Shown here piece by piece: positions 23,447 to 32,589 of a stretch of DNA of 64,000 nt. The notes beneath the pieces are model-generated. The model saw only the letters and a program-made list of their open reading frames with translations, did no database searches and was not told the origin of the DNA. This stretch comes from Cellulomonas telluris (GTDB lineage Bacteria > Actinomycetota > Actinomycetes > Actinomycetales > Cellulomonadaceae): contig NZ_QXFN01000004.1 of assembly GCF_004886325.1 (NCBI RefSeq), forward strand, positions 434,001 to 498,000. Reading direction: 5' to 3'. How positions within the stretch are numbered: position 1 is the first letter of the stretch; each line of letters starts with the position of its first letter. The translations under genes and the position numbers were made by a program.

Positions 23447-25012
23447 TCAGGCGGCGTCGGGACGGTCCTCGCGGCGCAGCCGGTGGGCGCCGGCGATGCC
23501 CGCCGCGACCACGCACAGCGCGAGTGCGTCGAACGCCCACGCGGGCCACTCCCCCAGCCGCGCCGCGGGAGTGAGCGACGTGCGCAGCGGCAGCGTCGCG
23601 ACCATCTGCGCCGCGGTGAACAGGTCGGTGCTCTGCGTCACGGCGCCGTTCGGCGCGATGACGGCGCTCACACCGACCGTCGAGATCTGCACCGTGGCCC
23701 GCCCGTGCTCGATCGCGCGCAGCCGCGACATCGCGAGCTGCTGGGTCGACTCGTCGGTCCAGCCGAACGACGCGTTGTTCGTCTGCACGACGAGGACCTC
23801 ACCGCCCTCGCGGACCGCCTCGCGCACGAGGCCGTCGTACGCCACCTCGAAGCAGATGACGTCGCCGAGCACGACGGTGCGACCGAGCCGGGGCGACTCG
23901 AGCGGGACGACACCCGGCTCCGTGCCCGGCAGCATGTCGCGCGTCACCAGGTCGACCGCCGACGAGAAGTGGCGGACGAACGAGCGCATCGGGATGTACT
24001 CCGCGAAGGGCGCGGGCCGCTGCTTGGAGTAGGTCGCGACGACGCCCGTGCCGGCCTGCCAGAGGACCGCGGTGTTCCACCGCCCGCCCGACTCCGGGTA
24101 CTCGACGGTGCCGACCAGCAACGGCGCCCCCACGTCGCGGGCGGCGCCGTCGATGAGGCCCGCCGCCTCGGCGTCGACCTGGGGGTCGATGTCCGAGCCG
24201 TTCTCCGGCCACAGGACGACGTCGAGCTCGCCGGGGGCCACGCGGTCGAGCAGCGCGCGCGTCCCGGCGACGTGGTTGTCCAGCACCTGCCGCCGCTGCC
24301 CGAAGGCGTCGAGACGGCCCGGCTCGGGCACGTTCCCCTGCACCGCGCCGACCCGCAGGGTGCCGTCCTCCGCGCCCGTGTCGAGCGGGACCGCGAGGGC
24401 CCCCACGACGACCGCGGCGATCGCGGCGAGCGCGCCCAGGGTCCGCCCGAGCGCCACCCGCCGCGCGGCCAGCAGCGCCCGCGCGAGCAGCACGCCGACG
24501 GCCGCGACCGCGGCGCTCAGCAGCGGGGTGCCGCCCAGCCACGTGAACGCGGCCAGCGGCGAGTCGGCCTGGGAGAACGCGAGGCGGCCCCACGGGAAGC
24601 CGCCGAACGGCCACGCCGAGCGCAGCTCCTCGACCCCGACCCACAGGACCACGAACGCCGCGAGCTGCCACGCGCCGCTGCGCCACACCGCGTGGCCGCG
24701 CCGCGCCCATGCCCAGGCCGCGCCGAACAGCGCGACGAAGCCGGCCTCGAGCACGGTCAGCGCGGCCCACGGGACGACCCCGACGGCCTCGTGCGCCCAG
24801 GTGATCATCGGGCCGAAGCAGGCCAGGCCCCAGACGAGCCCGACGAGGGCGTTCCACCGGGCGCTGTCGCGCCGCAGCGCCAGGTACAGGAGCGCGACGC
24901 CGACGTAGGCAGCACCCCACCAGCCGGGGTCGGGGAACGCCGTGCGCGTCAGCAGCCCGCCCGCCGCCGCGAGGAGCAGCGTCACCCATCGGGCGGGAGG
25001 TGGCAAGGGCAC
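23447..25012 (-). CDS. lnt: Apolipoprotein N-acyltransferase
   Basis: A 521-residue membrane enzyme that adds the third acyl chain to lipoproteins. About six to eight N-terminal membrane helices (residues 1-200) precede a nitrilase-like extracytoplasmic domain with the Glu-Lys-Cys triad: Glu in VLWPENGSD, Lys in TYSKQRPAPFAEYIP, Cys in VICFEVAYDGLV. A final membrane helix follows. A TACCCT -10 (25019-25024 on the minus strand) lies 6 bases before GTG 25012, so the message is probably leaderless. In mycobacteria Lnt is often fused or linked to polyprenol-mannose synthase; no such gene adjoins here. Confidence 0.92.
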   Translation of the reverse strand: MPLPPPARWVTLLLAAAGGLLTRTAFPDPGWWGAAYVGVALLYLALRRDSARWNALVGLVWGLACFGPMITWAHEAVGVVPWAALTVLEAGFVALFGAAWAWARRGHAVWRSGAWQLAAFVVLWVGVEELRSAWPFGGFPWGRLAFSQADSPLAAFTWLGGTPLLSAAVAAVGVLLARALLAARRVALGRTLGALAAIAAVVVGALAVPLDTGAEDGTLRVGAVQGNVPEPGRLDAFGQRRQVLDNHVAGTRALLDRVAPGELDVVLWPENGSDIDPQVDAEAAGLIDGAARDVGAPLLVGTVEYPESGGRWNTAVLWQAGTGVVATYSKQRPAPFAEYIPMRSFVRHFSSAVDLVTRDMLPGTEPGVVPLESPRLGRTVVLGDVICFEVAYDGLVREAVREGGEVLVVQTNNASFGWTDESTQQLAMSRLRAIEHGRATVQISTVGVSAVIAPNGAVTQSTDLFTAAQMVATLPLRTSLTPAARLGEWPAWAFDALALCVVAAGIAGAHRLRREDRPDAA

Positions 25013-25024
25013 CGCGTCAGGGTA

Positions 25025-25501
25025 CGTCAGCGACCTGACGGCCCCGTCGGGCCGCGGGCCGTGAGGCGCGTCACGGACGCACCGGGCCGCGGTGTCCCTC
25101 GTGGGCCGACCCGGCCCGGTGCCCCCGACCGACCGGCCCGCGCGCCCTTCGTACCGGCGAGGACTGCGTCCTGCCGTTGTCTGTTGAGCGCGCGGGCCCG
25201 GCCGGAGCTCGTGCCGAGCGGCACCCGACGAGAAGTCGGTGGCCCCCCTGTGGTGCCGACGTCGGCAAGCCACCAGTGAACCTACCCCCGCCCGCGCCCG
25301 AGGTGTCAAGACGGGCGTCCCAGCAGGTCAGCGGCCTCACCGCTGGTCAGGCGGGTCCGATTCGTCGGGTACGCGTCGGGCGGCCCGGCGTGTCGCCGCG
25401 CGTGTCGTGCATCGTGTTGCGGGCGCGTGACGGAGACCTCTCACCGGGCCCTCGGGTGAAACGACGATTTCACCCGATCGGCCCAGGCGGCGTCCTGGTC
25501 G
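25025..25501. other. Gene-free stretch with nested palindromes
   Basis: About 480 bases with no convincing ORF on either strand. It holds GTGCCG-ag-CGGCAC (25211-25224) and a perfect 14-base palindrome TGCCGACGTCGGCA (25254-25267), which is inside a larger pairing of GGTGGC (near 25239) with GCCACC (near 25270). C-rich runs follow at about 25280-25300. It could encode a structured small RNA or hold operators; the amidohydrolase terminator is at its right end. Confidence 0.4.
25453..25476 (-). terminator. Hairpin terminator of the amidohydrolase gene
   Basis: Perfect 9-bp stem CGGGTGAAA/TTTCACCCG with a 6-base loop, 25 bases after the amidohydrolase stop on the minus strand. Confidence 0.7.
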
Positions 25502-27133
25502 TCAGTCCAGCTCGTCGTGGAGCACGACCCCCGCGCGGACCGTCCGCACGCACCGCGGGGCGGGCGCGCCCGGCGACAGGTCGGGCAGCAGCGGGGACCC
25601 GGCCCGTGCGTCCGCGCTCCACGTCGACGTGCGGGACGCCTGCACCACGAGGTGCTCCGCGCGCCACACCGCCAGGTGCGCGGGTGCCCCCACGCGCACC
25701 TCGCCGGCACCCGTGTGGTCCAGGTGCGCGAGCCGCCAGCCCCCGCGGGTCGCGGCACGGAACGCGGCGCGCACCGACACGCGCTGGTCCGGCTCGTGGT
25801 GGTGCGCCGCGGCACGCACGCCGCCCCACGGGTCGAGGGGGGTCACGGGCGCGTCGGAGCCGAGCGCGAGCGGGATCCCGGCCGCCGCGAGGTCGGCGAA
25901 CGGGTTGAGGGACGCGGCGCGGCCCGAGCCGAGGCGCGCGGCGTACATGCCGTCCGCGCCACCCCATGCGGCGTCGAACGCGGGCTGCACGGACAGGCGG
26001 AGCCCGAGCAGCACCATCTGGGCGAGCGAGGGGGCGTCCACCATCTCGGCGTGCTCCAGCCGGTGCCCGGCGCCGGCGACGGCCGCGGTGCCCTCCACGT
26101 CGGCCGCGGCGCGCAGACCGAGCAGCACCTCGTCGAGCCCGCGGTCGCCGATGACGTGGAACGCCGCGTGCGAACCGGCGCGCGTGACCGCGGTGACGTG
26201 GTTCGCGATCTCCTCGGCGGTCAGGTACAGGTGGCCGCGGGTGTCGCGGGCGTCGGCGTACGGCTGACGCAGGGCGGCCGTGCGCGAGCCGATCGAGCCG
26301 TCGACGTTGAGGTCCCCGCCGATGCCCGTCAGGCCCGGCAGGTCGGCGAGGAGCTCGCGCGCGTCGTCCACGGTGACGCATCGCTCCCCCCGGTACCCGA
26401 CGACCAGGGGAAGGGCCGAGGCGGGGTCGGCGGTGAGGGCGAGGAGCTCGCGCAGACCCTCGCGCGTGTCGATCGAGGGGGCGGACTGCTCGTGGACGGC
26501 GACGATCCCGGCCGCGGCTGCCGCGGTGAGCGCCTCCCGGTACAGCGTGGTGCGCTCGGCCCCGTCGACGTGGCGGGCGAGCGTGCGGGCCGCGTGGTGC
26601 GCGTCCCGCTCGACGCGTCCGTCCTCGCTCCAGCCCGGCAGGCCGCGCAGCCCGGCGGCCTCCGCGAGCGGGGTCGACACGACGGCCGAGTGGACGTCGA
26701 CCCGGGCGAGGTACACCGGCAGGCCCGGCGCCACGGCGTCCACCTCGGCCCGCGTCGGCGGCCGCCCCTCCGGCCACTCCCGCTCGTCCCAGCCCGCACC
26801 CAGGAGGGGACGACGGTCGCCGGTCACGCGTGCCGCGGCGGCGCGGGACAGCGCGGTCAGCGCGTCGGCGAGGCTGTGCACACCGCCGCGCGGCGACAGG
26901 TCCACGCCGCGCGCCGCGAACGCCGTCTCGAGCACGTGGACGTGGGCGTCGACGAAGCCGGGGGCCACCAGCGCGCCGTCGAGGTCCACGACCTCGTCGA
27001 CGCTGGCGACCAGTCCGTCCGCGGTGTCGTCCGAGCCCAGCCAGGCGACGGTGCCGTCCTCGACGAGGAGCGCCTCGGCGAAGGGGTCCGACGGGGAGTG
27101 GACGACGCCGTGCCGGTAGAGGGTCGAGGTCAC
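25502..27133 (-). CDS. Amidohydrolase family protein (YtcJ-like)
   Basis: A 543-residue metal-dependent hydrolase of the amidohydrolase-3 group. The HxH metal site is in FVDAHVHVLE. Further ligand regions are HVIGDRGLDEVL, GAGHRLEHAEMVD and LALGSDAPVTPLDPWGGV. Such proteins hydrolyse N-acyl or exocyclic amide bonds of unknown natural substrates. GTG 27133 is 8 bases downstream of a TAGGGT -10 (27142-27147 on the minus strand). It begins 29 bases after helY on the same strand and may be transcribed from both promoters. Confidence 0.88.
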   Translation of the reverse strand: MTSTLYRHGVVHSPSDPFAEALLVEDGTVAWLGSDDTADGLVASVDEVVDLDGALVAPGFVDAHVHVLETAFAARGVDLSPRGGVHSLADALTALSRAAAARVTGDRRPLLGAGWDEREWPEGRPPTRAEVDAVAPGLPVYLARVDVHSAVVSTPLAEAAGLRGLPGWSEDGRVERDAHHAARTLARHVDGAERTTLYREALTAAAAAGIVAVHEQSAPSIDTREGLRELLALTADPASALPLVVGYRGERCVTVDDARELLADLPGLTGIGGDLNVDGSIGSRTAALRQPYADARDTRGHLYLTAEEIANHVTAVTRAGSHAAFHVIGDRGLDEVLLGLRAAADVEGTAAVAGAGHRLEHAEMVDAPSLAQMVLLGLRLSVQPAFDAAWGGADGMYAARLGSGRAASLNPFADLAAAGIPLALGSDAPVTPLDPWGGVRAAAHHHEPDQRVSVRAAFRAATRGGWRLAHLDHTGAGEVRVGAPAHLAVWRAEHLVVQASRTSTWSADARAGSPLLPDLSPGAPAPRCVRTVRAGVVLHDELD

Positions 27134-27162
27134 ATCCGCACACCCTAGGCCCGCCGCCGGCC

Positions 27163-30012
27163 TCAGACCGCCGAGTAGGCCACCACCCCGCGCCGCAGCG
27201 CCGTCACCGCGCGGTCGGCCGTCGTGCGCAGTCGTGCCGTGGGGGCCGCGCCGGCGATCTGGTCGAGGACGTCCACGACCTGCTTGACCCACCGCACGAA
27301 GTCGCCCGCGGCGAGGTCGCCGCCGCGCAGGACGGCGTCCAGGCTGCGGCCCGCGGCCCAGCGGTGGATGGGCTCGACGAGGCCCGTGTCGAGCGGCTGG
27401 ATCGTCTCGAGGCGGTGCGCGTGCTCCAGGTCCTCGAGCTCCGACCACGCCCGCACCGCGGCGTCGAGCGCACGTCCCAGGCGGCTCTCCGGTCCCCCGG
27501 GCACGCGCGGCTCGACCTCCTCGTCCCGGCGCGAGCGGTAGACGAGGGCCGACACGGCGGCCGCGAGCTGCGGCGGGTCCAGCTCGTCCCACACGCCGCG
27601 GCGCAGGCACTCGGCCAGCAGTAGGTCGTTCTCCGCGTACAGGCGGCGCAGCCAGCGTCCGGCGTCGGTCACCGTCAGCGCGGTGCCGGAGCCGCCGGCG
27701 GGCTCGGTGCGCTCGAGGTAGCCGAGCGTGACCAGGACGTCGCAGATGCGGTCGAAGACGGCCGCGATGGAGCCGGTGCGCCCGGCGATGCGGGCCACGA
27801 GCGCGTCGTGCTCGGACTTCAGCCGATGCCAGCGCTCGGCCCAGCGTGCGTGCTCCTCGCGGTCCGGGCAGCGGTGGCACGGGTGGGCGCGCAGACGGCG
27901 GCGCATGGCCTCCAGCTCGGCGTCGTCGGCTGCCGCCGTCCGGCGCGCGTCGCGGCGGCCCTGCCGGCCGGCGGGCGGCACGAGGTCGAGGTCGTCGAGG
28001 TAGCCGCGCAGGCGCGCCGCGAGGTCGCGCCGCGCCGCGGGGACGCGGACGTTGAACGACGACGGGACCCGCAGGGAGCCGACGGTGCGCGCACCCGGGC
28101 CGACGTCGGCGACGGTGAGCCGGCGCACCTGCCGGTCCGTCGTCAGCACCGTCGGCTTCGGGCCGTCGAAGCCCGGCTTGCCGCCCGGGTCGACCACGAC
28201 GCCGTACGACGCCCGGCGGCCCACCGGGATCTCCAGCACGTCCCCGAGCCGCAGGCCCTCCAGGGAGCGGGCGACGTCGGCGCGGCGGGCCGAGGCCGCC
28301 TGCTTGGTCAGCTCGCGCTCCCGGTCGCCGATCGCACGCCGCAGGGCGGCGTACTCGGTGAAGTCCCCGAGGTCGCACGCCATCGCCTCGGCGTACCCGT
28401 CCAGCGCCTCCGCGTGCGACTGCGCCTGCCGGGCGAGCCCCACGACGCCGCGGTCCGCCTGGAACTGAGCGAACGACGTCTCGAGGACCTCGCGCGCCCG
28501 CTCCCGCCCGACCTGGGCCACGAGGTTGACGGCCATGTTGTACGTCGGCCGGAACGACGAGCGCAGCGGGTACAGCCGCCGCGACGCCAGCCCGGCGAGC
28601 TGCACCGGGTCGAGGCCCGTGTGGGCGACGACCACCGCGTGCCCCTCGGTGTCGATCCCGCGCCGACCGGCGCGCCCCGTGAGCTGCGTGTACTCCCCCG
28701 GCGTGATGTCGACGTGCTGCGACCCGTCCCACTTGACGAGCCGCTCGAGCACGACGGACCGGGCGGGCATGTTGATGCCGAGGGCGAGGGTCTCGGTGGC
28801 GAACACGACCTTGACGAGGCCACGGGAGAACAGGTCCTCGACGGTCTCCTTGAACAGAGGCAGCATGCCCGCGTGGTGCGAGGCGACGCCGCGCGCGAGG
28901 GCGTCCTCGAAGGCGTCGTACCCGAGCACGCCCAGGTCCTCCGGCGGGATCGCCGCGCAGCGCTCCTCGGCGACGCGGCGGATCTCGGCCTGCTCGGCCG
29001 GCGTCGTCAGCCGCACCCCGGCCGACAGGCACTGCTGCACGGCCGCCTCGCAACCGGCGCGGGAGAAGATGAAGACGATCGCCGGCAGCAGGCTCTCCTG
29101 GGCGAGCGTGTCCACCACCGCGAAGCGCGGCGCCTGCCGGATGCCGATGCCCGGACCCCCGCGCCCGCGCCCCCGGTAGCCCCGGTCCCCCGGGCCGCGC
29201 CGCTCGCGCCCGTCGCCGGACGCCCGCCGCAGCAGGTGCGTGAGGTCGGGGTTGATGGGCGGGTCGACGCCCGGGTCCGTGGGGTCGACGTGCCCGGCGT
29301 ACAGGTCGAGGAGCTCGTCCCCGACGAGCACGTGCTGGCCGAGCGGCACCGGCCGGTGCTCGCTGACCACGACGCTCGTGTCGCCGCGCACGGTGGACAG
29401 CCAGTCGCCGAACTCCTCGGCGTTCGAGACCGTCGCGGAGAGGGACACCAGCTGCACGTCGTCGGGCAGGTGGATGATCACCTCCTCCCAGACCGGCCCG
29501 CGGAACCGGTCGGCGAGGTAGTGCACCTCGTCCATCACGACGTAGCCCAGGCCCGCCAGCGCCGGCGAGCCCGCGTACAGCATGTTCCGCAGCACCTCGG
29601 TGGTCATGACGACGACGTCCGCGTCGCCGTTGACGTTCGTGTCCCCCGTCAGCAGCCCGACCCGCTCCTGCCCGTGCACGCGCGCCAGGTCGGCGTACTT
29701 CTGGTTCGACAGGGCCTTGATGGGCGTCGTGTAGAAGGCCTTGCGCCCCGACGCGAGCGCGAGGTGCACCGCGAACTCCCCGACGACCGTCTTGCCCGCG
29801 CCCGTGGGCGCGGCGACGAGCACGCCGCTGCCCCGCTCGAGGGCGACGCACGCGTCGACCTGGAAGTCGTCGAGCGGGAAGTCGAGCCGCGAGCGGAACT
29901 CGCCGAGCGCGCTGCGGTCGGCGCTCGCGCGGCGACGGGCCGCGGCGTAGCGCTCGGCCGGCGAGAGCTCCGTCTCGTCGGTACGGGGGCGGGGGCGGGA
30001 CGAGCGTGCCAC
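27163..30012 (-). CDS. helY: Ski2-like DEAD/DEAH-box RNA helicase HelY
   Basis: A 949-residue Ski2/Mtr4-like superfamily 2 helicase. Walker A is APTGAGKT (68-75), motif Ia TTPIKALSNQK, motif II DEVH (161-164), motif III SATVSN, and motif VI QLTGRAGRRGID. A C-terminal part resembles the DSHCT domain (WVKQVVDVLDQIA). Likely acts in RNA turnover or rRNA processing. TAGGGT (30019-30024 on the minus strand) lies 6 bases before GTG 30012, so it is probably leaderless. The order pafBC-tatAC-helY matches mycobacteria, with a lipid kinase inserted between tatC and helY here. Confidence 0.95.
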   Translation of the reverse strand: MARSSRPRPRTDETELSPAERYAAARRRASADRSALGEFRSRLDFPLDDFQVDACVALERGSGVLVAAPTGAGKTVVGEFAVHLALASGRKAFYTTPIKALSNQKYADLARVHGQERVGLLTGDTNVNGDADVVVMTTEVLRNMLYAGSPALAGLGYVVMDEVHYLADRFRGPVWEEVIIHLPDDVQLVSLSATVSNAEEFGDWLSTVRGDTSVVVSEHRPVPLGQHVLVGDELLDLYAGHVDPTDPGVDPPINPDLTHLLRRASGDGRERRGPGDRGYRGRGRGGPGIGIRQAPRFAVVDTLAQESLLPAIVFIFSRAGCEAAVQQCLSAGVRLTTPAEQAEIRRVAEERCAAIPPEDLGVLGYDAFEDALARGVASHHAGMLPLFKETVEDLFSRGLVKVVFATETLALGINMPARSVVLERLVKWDGSQHVDITPGEYTQLTGRAGRRGIDTEGHAVVVAHTGLDPVQLAGLASRRLYPLRSSFRPTYNMAVNLVAQVGRERAREVLETSFAQFQADRGVVGLARQAQSHAEALDGYAEAMACDLGDFTEYAALRRAIGDRERELTKQAASARRADVARSLEGLRLGDVLEIPVGRRASYGVVVDPGGKPGFDGPKPTVLTTDRQVRRLTVADVGPGARTVGSLRVPSSFNVRVPAARRDLAARLRGYLDDLDLVPPAGRQGRRDARRTAAADDAELEAMRRRLRAHPCHRCPDREEHARWAERWHRLKSEHDALVARIAGRTGSIAAVFDRICDVLVTLGYLERTEPAGGSGTALTVTDAGRWLRRLYAENDLLLAECLRRGVWDELDPPQLAAAVSALVYRSRRDEEVEPRVPGGPESRLGRALDAAVRAWSELEDLEHAHRLETIQPLDTGLVEPIHRWAAGRSLDAVLRGGDLAAGDFVRWVKQVVDVLDQIAGAAPTARLRTTADRAVTALRRGVVAYSAV

Positions 30013-30027
30013 CCGTCCACCCTAGGC

Positions 30028-30954
30028 TCAGGACGGCGCGGACCTCGCGCCGAGCAGCGACAACGCCCCGGGGACGACCTCGGCGACGAGCGGGAGCGGG
30101 CCGACGGGCTCCCCGTCCGCGAATGCCGCGGGCGGCGGCGGCCCCGCGTGCGCGAGGGGCTCGACGAGCACCCGCCGCGCCCGCAGGACCGTCACACGCG
30201 GGTCGCGCACGTGCCGGCCGCGGTAGACCCCGGGGAAGATCCGCACGACGTCGACGCGGCTGAGGGGACCGGCGAGCACGACGTCGAGCAGGCCGTCGGC
30301 CGGGTCGGCTCCGGGCGCGATGTGCAGCCCGCCGCCGAACCACGGCGTGCTCGCGACGGCGACGAGCGTGCCGCCGCCCTCCCACACGGTGCCGTCGCAG
30401 GTGACCCGGTAGCCGTACGGCCGGAACGTCCGGAGCTCGGGCAGGAGGGCGCGCACGTACCGCGCGCTCCCCCGCGGCCACCGCAGCCCGTTCGCCCGCG
30501 CGTTGACGGCGGCGTCCAGCCCGCACGACAGCACCCCGACGTACCACGCCCGCTCCGCCCCGTCGGGCGGGCCGACCCGCACGGCGTCGACGGCGACGGG
30601 CCCCGTGCTCAGGCCCCGGGTGATCGCGGCGACGGCGGCGGCGACGTCGCCGCGCGGCAGCCCGAGCGAGCGCGCGACGTCGTTGCCGGTGCCCGCCGGG
30701 ACGACGCCGAGCGGCACGCCGGTGCCGACGACCGCGCCGGCCCCGAGGTGCACCGTCCCGTCACCGCCGACGACGACGAGCGCGTCGACCCCGTCGCGGA
30801 CGGCGGCACGCGCCTGCTCCGCGGCCTGCGCCGCGGTGGGGGCGGACAGGTCCTGCACGTCGTGCCCGTCCGCGCGCAGCAGCGCGAGCGTGCGCCGGCC
30901 GGCGTCGCACCCGCCTCCGGCGGCGGGGTTGACCACCAGTCCGAGGACGCTCAC
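30028..30954 (-). CDS. Diacylglycerol kinase family lipid kinase
   Basis: A 308-residue soluble lipid kinase of the DagK/YegS type. The catalytic domain has NPAAGGG near the start, the nucleotide-binding VVVGGDGTVHLGAGAV, and VPAGTGNDVARSLGLP; the C-terminal beta-sandwich ends with AFADGEPVGPLPLVAEVVPG. It probably phosphorylates diacylglycerol or a related lipid to feed phospholipid synthesis. The GTG start overlaps the tatC stop by 4 bases, so it is translated with the Tat genes. Confidence 0.92.
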   Translation of the reverse strand: MSVLGLVVNPAAGGGCDAGRRTLALLRADGHDVQDLSAPTAAQAAEQARAAVRDGVDALVVVGGDGTVHLGAGAVVGTGVPLGVVPAGTGNDVARSLGLPRGDVAAAVAAITRGLSTGPVAVDAVRVGPPDGAERAWYVGVLSCGLDAAVNARANGLRWPRGSARYVRALLPELRTFRPYGYRVTCDGTVWEGGGTLVAVASTPWFGGGLHIAPGADPADGLLDVVLAGPLSRVDVVRIFPGVYRGRHVRDPRVTVLRARRVLVEPLAHAGPPPPAAFADGEPVGPLPLVAEVVPGALSLLGARSAPS

Positions 30955-31823
30955 CCCGCGTCGGTGGCGGGACCGCCCGTGCGGGGGGCACGGTCGGCAC
31001 GCTCGCCCGGCCGCTCCCCGGGCATCGTGCCGTCGAGGCGCGGCAGACCCTCCGCCACGAGGCGGCGGTCGACCCGGCGGTCGTGCAGCAGGCACAGCCC
31101 GAGCGCGGCGACGTAGAGCAGGCACATGGGGAACGCGACGGCGAGCATCGTGACGACGTCGGGCGTGGGGGTGGCGACGGCCGCGAACACGAACGAGATC
31201 AGCACCGCCCACCGCCAGCCGTGCGCCCACGTCCGTGCCTGGACGAGACCGGTCATGTTGAGCGCGACCATCACCACCGGCAGCAGGAAGGCCGCACCGA
31301 ACGCGAGCATGAGCCGCATGACGAAGCTGAGGTAGAGCTGGCCGTCGGTCACGTTCGCCGTGCCCTCGGGTGTGAAGTCGAGCAGGAGGCGCACCGCGTT
31401 CGGCAGCACGAGCCAGGCGAGCCCGGCGCCGGCGAGGAACAGCGGCACGGCCGCGGCGAGGAACCCGACGGCGTACAGGCGCTCCCGGCGGGTCAGGCCG
31501 GGCGTCACGAACGCCCACAGCTGGTAGAGCCACCACGGGCTGCTGATGAGGATGCCCAGGAAGAGCGAGACCTTCACCTGCATGTCGAAGGCCGTGGCGA
31601 CGCCGGCGAAGTTCAGCGTGACGACCTCGTCGCGCTCCGCGGCGACCTGGCGCACCGGCTCCTGGAGCAGCGAGAAGACCGGCTCGTAGAGGAGCCACCC
31701 GGCGATGCCGCCGAGCACGAGGCCGAGGGCGATGAGGACCAGCCGTCGCCGGAGCTCCCGCAGGTGCTCGCGCAGCGGCATCCGGCCGCCGGGCTCACGG
31801 GACCGGCGGGGGGACCTGCTCAC
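30951..31823 (-). CDS. tatC: Sec-independent protein translocase TatC
   Basis: A 290-residue polytopic protein with six predicted membrane helices, the receptor for twin-arginine signal peptides. Conserved parts are MPLREHLRELRRRL, the segment TAFDMQVKVSLFLGILISSP, SPWWLYQLWAFVTPGL and VATPTPDVVTMLAVAFPMC. The C-terminal tail of about 40 residues is charged and low complexity. It begins 7 bases after the tatA stop. No tatB is present here, as is usual when tatB is unlinked in Actinobacteria. Confidence 0.95.
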   Translation of the reverse strand: MSRSPRRSREPGGRMPLREHLRELRRRLVLIALGLVLGGIAGWLLYEPVFSLLQEPVRQVAAERDEVVTLNFAGVATAFDMQVKVSLFLGILISSPWWLYQLWAFVTPGLTRRERLYAVGFLAAAVPLFLAGAGLAWLVLPNAVRLLLDFTPEGTANVTDGQLYLSFVMRLMLAFGAAFLLPVVMVALNMTGLVQARTWAHGWRWAVLISFVFAAVATPTPDVVTMLAVAFPMCLLYVAALGLCLLHDRRVDRRLVAEGLPRLDGTMPGERPGERADRAPRTGGPATDAG

Positions 31824-31830
31824 GCCGGCG

Positions 31831-32109
31831 TCAGGCGCGCGGCGGTGCGGCGGGGTCCGGCGGGGTGTCCGCGGCCCGCTGCGGTGCCGTGTCTGCCACC
31901 GGGTCCGGCCCGGGGACGGCGGGCCCGGTCACGCTGGGCTTCGGGGCGGCCGCGTCACGCCGGTCGTCGTCCGCGAGGTCCTTGACCTCGTTCTTGAAGA
32001 TCTTCATCGACTGGCCGACGGACCGCGCGAGGCCCGGCAGGCGGTTGGCCCCGAACAGCAGGACGACCACCACCAGCACGATGAGGATGTGGCTCAACTG
32101 AGGACGCAC
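31831..32109 (-). CDS. tatA: Sec-independent protein translocase TatA
   Basis: A 92-residue TatA protein: one N-terminal membrane helix (SHILIVLVVVVLLFGANRLP), the hinge LPGLARSVGQSMKIFKNEVK amphipathic helix, and a disordered acidic/Pro-rich tail. It oligomerises to form the twin-arginine export pore. GTG 32109 has AGGAGTG 9 bases upstream. Promoter and a palindrome lie upstream (32146-32182). Confidence 0.95.
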   Translation of the reverse strand: MRPQLSHILIVLVVVVLLFGANRLPGLARSVGQSMKIFKNEVKDLADDDRRDAAAPKPSVTGPAVPGPDPVADTAPQRAADTPPDPAAPPRA

Positions 32110-32145
32110 GACGCACTCCTGCCATCGACGGCGTTGACGTGGGCC

Positions 32146-32182
32146 AGTCTACGCCGTGCGCATGGTGCGTCGAAGCGCTTCG
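32146..32182 (-). promoter_or_regulatory. tatA promoter with overlapping palindromic operator
   Basis: On the minus strand: -35 TTCGAC (32169-32174), 17-base spacer, -10 TAGACT (32146-32151). A perfect 12-base palindrome CGAAGCGCTTCG (32171-32182) overlaps the -35. Its AGCGCT core resembles LacI-family operators. The rest of the 32110-32254 gap holds no gene. Confidence 0.5.
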
Positions 32183-32254
32183 CCCCAGCCGGTGCGGTGA
32201 CGCCCGGGTGACGAGGGGACGACGGGCGCGCGACGGGACGGCGCGCGGGCACGA

Positions 32255-32587
32255 TCAGGCCCACCAGCGCGCGACGGCGTCGCGCGCCGTCGCCCGGTGC
32301 CGGTCCCGGCGGGCGGCGCGACGCGCGCGCCGCCCGGCCCGCAGCTCCTGGACGCGGGCGCCCAGCACCTCGACGTCCTGCCCGAGCGCCGGCCGCACGG
32401 GCCCTCGGGCCGCGCGGGCCACCGCCTCGAGCTCCTCGATGCGCTCGCTCAGCGCGGCCACCGTCTCCCCGGCCCGCGAGAGCTCCGCGCCGAGCGCGAC
32501 CGCGGAGCGCCACAGGCGGCGTCCCAGCAGGAACGCGCCGGCGAGCGTGGCGAGCACGAGCACCACCCAGACGACGGTCCAGAGCAC
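32255..32587 (-). CDS. Small single-span membrane protein with coiled coil
   Basis: A 110-residue protein with one N-terminal membrane helix (TVVWVVLVLATLAGAFLLG) and a helical part rich in Glu and Arg (ELSRAGETVAALSERIEELE). It starts 2 bases after the pafC stop, so it is translated with pafBC. Homologues are seen at the same place in other Actinobacteria as uncharacterised proteins. Function unknown. Confidence 0.72.
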   Translation of the reverse strand: MLWTVVWVVLVLATLAGAFLLGRRLWRSAVALGAELSRAGETVAALSERIEELEAVARAARGPVRPALGQDVEVLGARVQELRAGRRARRAARRDRHRATARDAVARWWA

Positions 32588-32589
32588 TC

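Noticed and set aside
25236-25310. 6C-type small RNA
   Set aside because: Two C-rich hairpin loops are suggestive, but the stems are weak and the neighbours do not match those I recall for known 6C RNAs; kept only as a structured gap.
25502-30547. A single 1681-codon open frame on the minus strand
   Set aside because: Only its last 543 codons match a protein family (amidohydrolase). The rest is an Arg/Ala-rich shadow of helY in another frame, as GC-rich DNA often gives.
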